Part shown: positions 52,119-55,341 of the stretch, in pieces | How positions within the stretch are numbered: position 1 is the stretch's first letter | Layout of the letters: each line of letters opens with the position of its first letter | Source of the DNA: Desulfurobacteriaceae bacterium | GTDB taxonomy: Bacteria; Aquificota; Aquificia; Desulfurobacteriales; Desulfurobacteriaceae | Assembly: GCA_027051905.1 (NCBI GenBank) | Contig: JALUGO010000004.1 | Coordinates: 1-55,341 of the forward strand | Direction: 5' to 3' | DNA: 55,341 nt | Position numbers and translations under genes: made by a program | The notes under the pieces: generated by a model | Told to the model about the DNA's origin: nothing | Seen by the model: the letters and a program-made list of their open reading frames with translations, nothing else | The model's database searches: none

Positions 52119-53380
52119 TTCCTATCCTCTGTCCTTTTTTCTCCTGTTCCGCCCCAGAATAGGAGGTTATACCTCAAGATGAATCTCAAATCGTGGTCAA
52201 AATCTTCATTGTTCCTGTAGTCAACTCCAAGTTCTAAGTTAGAGAACTCTGATGTCTGGTAAGTTCCCCTGAGATAGTAGGCTGTTGCCCACTGTTTCCC
52301 GTAGGTTATTTTGTCGTAGCGGGCAATATCGGCTGTTCCATTTATAGTAAGTTTTTTGCATACGTATTTGGTGAATCCCAGCTCAACTCCCCTCATTATC
52401 CCAATCCAGCTGTTCTGGTAGAGGAGAGCTCCGTAAGCCCTCAGTCCGTTTTCAAACCAGGTATCCCTTACAACACCAGCTTTTACCAGGTATCCGTTAT
52501 CTTTACCGTTTCTCTGAACGTCTGTCAGGGTTATGTTTCCGAAAATCTGCCAGTGTTTTGTGATGTCGTAGTAGGCGCTCTGAGTGAAGCGGAGTTCCCT
52601 GCCCCTTGGGGAGAAGAGGAAGAATATTCTGTCTTCTCTGAAACCTCCGTCGTATGTGTAAGAGCCGTCGTAGTATTCAATTTCTGTATTGAGCCTCAGC
52701 TTACGTGAGGGGAAGTAGTTGAAACCCAGATTGGCATCTAAGAGCTTTCCGTGTGCAGTGTCAATCTCCAACCTACTGTATTGAGCTAAGTTTTCCGTGA
52801 TGTATCTGTAATTCCCGGCAGCAAAAGAACTTTTCTTAACTTTACCGTCGTCTCTCAGGTGTTCAAAACTCAAATAGTAACCTTTGAAGTCAACTTTGAA
52901 TCCTAAAAGGAGATCATCTCCTGAAGAGGTGTTGGGTTCGAAAAAGCGCGGTTTTCCGAGGTAAACTGTGTATCTGAGGTTATTCTTCAGGCTTATATCA
53001 AGTTTAACAGCATCTGCAACGTAGGTTTCAAAGCCTTCAGATATGAACTGTCTACCAACAGAAAGGATGGAGCTCCTGTTCTTCTTAAGAGGAACCTCAA
53101 CGTATAGCTGATAAAGATCTACATCCCAGTCGGTTCCGTATCCGAGGTCTTTCCAGAGTTTACCGTAGAAGTGGAGCTCTGAATCCCCTTTCAGGTCTCT
53201 AACATCAAGTTTCAGGTAGTTATCGAAAGGTATGGAATCTCTGTCGTAAACATCCTCTCTGAACTCTAGCTGGGTTTTAAGTTCTCCTTCAAACCCGGGA
53301 ACGGTAACAGCTGCCAGAGACTGAGCAGTGAGGAGACCTATCCCCAGTCCCACCGTTATTGCTAATCTCTCTATCCCCAC
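52115..53380 (-). CDS. outer-membrane beta-barrel (porin-like) protein of the cytochrome operon
   Basis: This 421-aa protein has a signal peptide (1-23, AQSLAA) and then an all-beta sequence of alternating polar and aromatic residues. Examples are LKTQLEFREDVYDRDSIPFDNYLKLDVRD, LYQLYVEVPLKKN and GVELGFTKYVCKKLTINGTADI. It is consistent with a 16-18-strand outer-membrane barrel. The start is a GTG with an AGAGGGA site. It is the first gene of the multiheme operon, directly behind a strong promoter, and is a candidate for the porin of a porin-cytochrome complex. It has no named family that I can assign by eye; a plain diffusion porin remains possible. Confidence 0.8.
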   Translation of the reverse strand: MGIERLAITVGLGIGLLTAQSLAAVTVPGFEGELKTQLEFREDVYDRDSIPFDNYLKLDVRDLKGDSELHFYGKLWKDLGYGTDWDVDLYQLYVEVPLKKNRSSILSVGRQFISEGFETYVADAVKLDISLKNNLRYTVYLGKPRFFEPNTSSGDDLLLGFKVDFKGYYLSFEHLRDDGKVKKSSFAAGNYRYITENLAQYSRLEIDTAHGKLLDANLGFNYFPSRKLRLNTEIEYYDGSYTYDGGFREDRIFFLFSPRGRELRFTQSAYYDITKHWQIFGNITLTDVQRNGKDNGYLVKAGVVRDTWFENGLRAYGALLYQNSWIGIMRGVELGFTKYVCKKLTINGTADIARYDKITYGKQWATAYYLRGTYQTSEFSNLELGVDYRNNEDFDHDLRFILRYNLLFWGGTGEKRTEDRK

Positions 53381-53413
53381 GTTTATCCCTCTCTGCTGGA
53401 GCTGTATTGCAGA

Positions 53414-53443
53414 ATATTACAAAACCTTTCAATTTCCTGTCAA
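53414..53443 (-). promoter_or_regulatory. sigma70-like promoter of the porin-cytochrome operon
   Basis: On the minus strand TTGACA (53,438-53,443) and TAATAT (53,414-53,419) are separated by 18 bases, close to the ideal consensus. Predicted transcription starts near 53,407, giving a leader of about 27 bases before the GTG start. The sequence just upstream of the -35 is A/T-rich (AAAATTTGCGAATGTTTTAT), like an UP element. The rest of the 124-base gap (53,381-53,504) shows no clear operator or terminator for the upstream moeA gene. Confidence 0.75.
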
Positions 53444-53504
53444 GCTTTATAAAACATTCGCAAATTTTTATCTTATCTCTATCCGAAATAGCCTATCAAT
53501 AATT

Positions 53505-54716
53505 TTACAAAAACTCCTTGAGCAGGAGAACCTTTACAGTCTCTCCCGCCTCAACGGGACCTTTACCCTCCGGAACGACGGCAAGGCCGTCCGATTCTAC
53601 AAAACTCCTGAAAACAGAGGTCTGCTGGCTTCCTGCACTCTTCACCTTCAGGCAGCCGTTTTCTTCCCTAACTTTTACTCTTATGAAGTCAACCCTGTGA
53701 GGCCTTGACTTTAACCTTTCTTCTGCAACGGCTTCAACGTATCTGTTCTCGTAGCTTTCAATTCCGGCCATCTTTCTAACTGCCGGTATGAGGAACTCTA
53801 AGGCATTAACTGCTGCTGCAGCCGGGTATCCCGGCAGTCCAAAGAAGAGCTTTTTGCCCTTCCTTCCGAAGACTAGAGGCCTTCCCGGCCTTATGTTCGT
53901 TTGCTTGAAGAAGACCTCCACTCCAGCCCTGTGGACAACTTCCTTCACAAAGTCATACTTACCCTTTGAAACTCCGCCAGTTGTTATAAGAATGTCAACG
54001 TGGTTCAGCCCATCTTCAATGGCTTTCAGCAGAGCTTCAGGCTCATCTTCAGCCCTTCCAAGCCTTACAGCTTCACCTCCAGCCCTTTCCACAAGGCTTT
54101 TGAGGAAGTAGTAGTTTGAGTTGTAAGCATACCCTCTTTTAAAGCTCTCCCAGGGTTCAAAGATTTCGTTTCCCGTCGTTAGAATTCCAACTTTCGGCTT
54201 CCTGAAGACCTTAACGGCGTAAACACCAACGTAGGCAAGGAGAGAAATCTTTAAGAAGTTAAGGAGCTCCCCTCTTTTTAAGAGAACCTCTCCCTTCCTT
54301 ATCTCGCTTCCCTTAAAGTTTACAAGAGTTCCCGGCTCTACGGGAAAGTCAACAATTACCTTGTCTCCCTCTACCTTTACGTCTTCAACCCTTACTGCCG
54401 CGTCTGCTCCCTCTGGTATCTCCCCGCCTGTCATTACGAAAACGGCCTCTCCCTCTTTAACCTGTTTTCTCTTCGTGTCTCCGGCTGCCGTCTCTCCGAC
54501 AACCTTCAGCTCTGCAGGGAGCTCTTTAAGGGAGGAGCTCCTAAATGCAAACCCGTCTATTGCAGACTTGTTTACGTCTGGAACGTCTATCGGCGAAACC
54601 ACGCTTTCTGCCAGAACCCTCCCCTTCGCTTCTTCCAGAACTACCAGCTCGGTCTCTTTAACAGTTTCTGTGTTCTCTGAGATTATTCTCTTGGCTTCTT
54701 CCCACTTCACTTTCAT
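53505..54716 (-). CDS. moeA: molybdopterin molybdenumtransferase MoeA
   Basis: MoeA inserts molybdenum (or tungsten) into adenylylated molybdopterin to make the active cofactor. The 403-aa product has the N-terminal dimerisation region, VNKSAIDGFAFR, MTGGEIPEGADAAVRVED, the MoCF domain KVGILTTGNEI and TTGGVSKGKYDFV, PGRPLVFG and FGLPGYPAAA, then the C-terminal beta domain. I start at the ATG at 54,716, overlapping the previous stop (TAATG); a longer frame from 54,770 adds 18 non-homologous residues. It supports molybdo- or tungsto-enzymes of the kind expected with formate or nitrate metabolism. Confidence 0.95.
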   Translation of the reverse strand: MKVKWEEAKRIISENTETVKETELVVLEEAKGRVLAESVVSPIDVPDVNKSAIDGFAFRSSSLKELPAELKVVGETAAGDTKRKQVKEGEAVFVMTGGEIPEGADAAVRVEDVKVEGDKVIVDFPVEPGTLVNFKGSEIRKGEVLLKRGELLNFLKISLLAYVGVYAVKVFRKPKVGILTTGNEIFEPWESFKRGYAYNSNYYFLKSLVERAGGEAVRLGRAEDEPEALLKAIEDGLNHVDILITTGGVSKGKYDFVKEVVHRAGVEVFFKQTNIRPGRPLVFGRKGKKLFFGLPGYPAAAAVNALEFLIPAVRKMAGIESYENRYVEAVAEERLKSRPHRVDFIRVKVREENGCLKVKSAGSQQTSVFRSFVESDGLAVVPEGKGPVEAGETVKVLLLKEFL

Positions 54717-55341
54717 TACGGTCTCCCGAACGGACAGATTGGAAATACACAAACCGGACAGTTGTGGCACAAACCACCGTAGCCTTTCATTGCAACTTCC
54801 TCTTTTGTGATGACGTCTCCAACTAAAAGCCTTGGAAGCCAGATGTCAAAGGAGGTTGCCTTGAAAAAGAGTGCAGCTGCCGGAACGGCAACGACAGGCT
54901 TTCCCTTTACCCATCCCATTGTTAGCATATTCCCCGGCTGGATCGGGTTCCCCCTTATGAAGTTCTCAGCCCCAGCCTCTTTAATTGCCCTGTAGGTAAC
55001 GTCGTCCGGGTCAACAGAGGTTCCGCCGGTTAGAACCACTATATCGTATTTGTCTGCAAACTCCTCAATCTTCTGCCTTATCCTCTCCTTATCGTCTGGC
55101 AAAATAATCTTCTCCTCAACAGAGCACTTGAAAAACTCAAGCTTCGGCCTTAACCTGTCGTAGAACTTGTCCTTAATCCTCCCGGAGTAGACCTCGTTCC
55201 CGGTTATTATCATTCCGGCCTTCTTCTCTGTAAACGGGATGACCCTCATTATTCCGTTCCCCGCTATCCTTACGGCCTCATCAACTTCCCTCTTTGGAGC
55301 GACTAAAGAGATAATCCTTACAGCTGCAACCTTCTCGCCGG
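54716..55341 (-). CDS. molybdopterin-binding domain protein (partial)
   Basis: The frame is open to the window edge, so at least the N-terminal part is missing; 207 residues are visible. It has a MoCF-type fold: [37 protein letters not shown], then [24 protein letters not shown]. It ends with a cysteine-rich tail ([17 protein letters not shown]) that could bind metal or an iron-sulfur cluster. It differs from MoeA and resembles the stand-alone molybdopterin-binding proteins of anaerobes. It is coupled to moeA by a one-base overlap. Confidence 0.85.
   Translation of the reverse strand, partial: GEKVAAVRIISLVAPKREVDEAVRIAGNGIMRVIPFTEKKAGMIITGNEVYSGRIKDKFYDRLRPKLEFFKCSVEEKIILPDDKERIRQKIEEFADKYDIVVLTGGTSVDPDDVTYRAIKEAGAENFIRGNPIQPGNMLTMGWVKGKPVVAVPAAALFFKATSFDIWLPRLLVGDVITKEEVAMKGYGGLCHNCPVCVFPICPFGRP

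Larger units (their letters stand above)
65..54541. repeat. dispersed palindromic octamer GGAGCTCC
   Basis: By hand I located about 47 copies. Starts include 65, 118, 1544, 1593, 2291, 3038, 3563, 7774, 10311, 11971, 18117, 21678, 22490, 23570, 24533, 25255, 27187, 27457, 29730, 30716, 31112, 31868, 32315, 32645, 33441, 33642, 33825, 34026, 34254, 34782, 37580, 37930, 38294, 38503, 39156, 40827, 41263, 41334, 41762, 42138, 43283, 48121, 48469, 51026, 53069, 54263 and 54534. Chance gives about one per 65 kb. Copies lie inside genes in all three codon phases (Glu-Leu, Gly-Ala-Pro, Ser-Ser), so protein sequence alone does not explain them. Confidence 0.85.

Noticed and set aside
1-55341. In-frame TGA selenocysteine codons, because selA is present
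   Set aside because: No gene here needs a read-through TGA to reach family length, and no SECIS-like hairpin after a TGA stood out by eye.
1-55341. tRNA, rRNA, insertion sequences, att sites and integrases
   Set aside because: Nothing matching these was seen; the small gaps between genes leave no room for most of them.

Overview
The window looks like chromosome of a strictly anaerobic or microaerophilic thermophilic chemolithoautotroph. Gene families, dense translationally coupled operons, heavy use of AGA/AGG arginine codons and Lys/Glu-rich proteins fit the Aquificota, most likely the Desulfurobacteriaceae (Thermovibrio/Desulfurobacterium type). That placement is inferred from family knowledge; no 16S gene or marker search was available. 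Coding density is very high: no gene-free stretch exceeds about 125 bases, and there are no rRNA, tRNA, CRISPR or transposase genes.

Layout. (1) 1-11,060 (+): a respiratory complex I operon from the end of nuoE through nuoF, G, H, I, J, K, L, M and N, with an extra cyclic-nucleotide-binding-domain protein between nuoG and nuoH. (2) 11,057-12,439 (+): selA, coupled to nuoN. (3) About 12,050-16,660: an A-rich, atypical segment with a TonB-dependent receptor, a periplasmic ABC_sub_bind-like protein and a membrane diguanylate cyclase, then an unknown 108-aa gene on the other strand. (4) 16,764-17,822 (-): a LysM protein and a coiled-coil periplasmic protein. (5) 17,894-22,317 (-): a two-gene RND efflux system with its own promoter. 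(6) 22,386-36,858 (-): one nearly gapless run of thirteen genes: NSS transporter, a 51-aa MetS-like subunit, SbcC/Rad50, MscS-type channel, PhoH, 7TM-HD phosphohydrolase, lipid kinase, DUF2905, a one-POTRA outer-membrane protein, the two halves of a split glutamine-dependent NAD synthetase, TldD and a glutamine amidotransferase. (7) 36,924-40,387 (+): a radical SAM enzyme and a BamA/TamA-family protein that appears to start at AUA. (8) 40,384-44,085 (-): DHH phosphoesterase, RbfA, TldE, ThyX and dCMP deaminase. (9) 44,086-53,380 (-): a porin/multiheme-cytochrome operon. (10) 53,505-55,341 (-): MoeA and a second molybdopterin-binding protein cut by the window edge.

The most exciting element is region 9. 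From a sigma70-like promoter it encodes, in order, an outer-membrane beta-barrel, a heptaheme lipoprotein, a second heptaheme cytochrome, a membrane-anchored cytochrome with six CxxCH plus one CX3CH and one CX5CH motif, a cytochrome b, a triheme cytochrome, a secreted NHL beta-propeller, a 24-heme cytochrome and two tiny membrane proteins. That is 47 canonical heme sites plus two unusual ones. I read it as a candidate quinol-to-outside electron conduit, for example for minerals, sulfur or partner cells; the substrate is not visible from sequence. It would complement complex I, which feeds the quinone pool.

A second, DNA-level signal is the octamer palindrome GGAGCTCC, found about 47 times by hand (less than one expected), in all three reading frames. 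It is missing from the A-rich segment.
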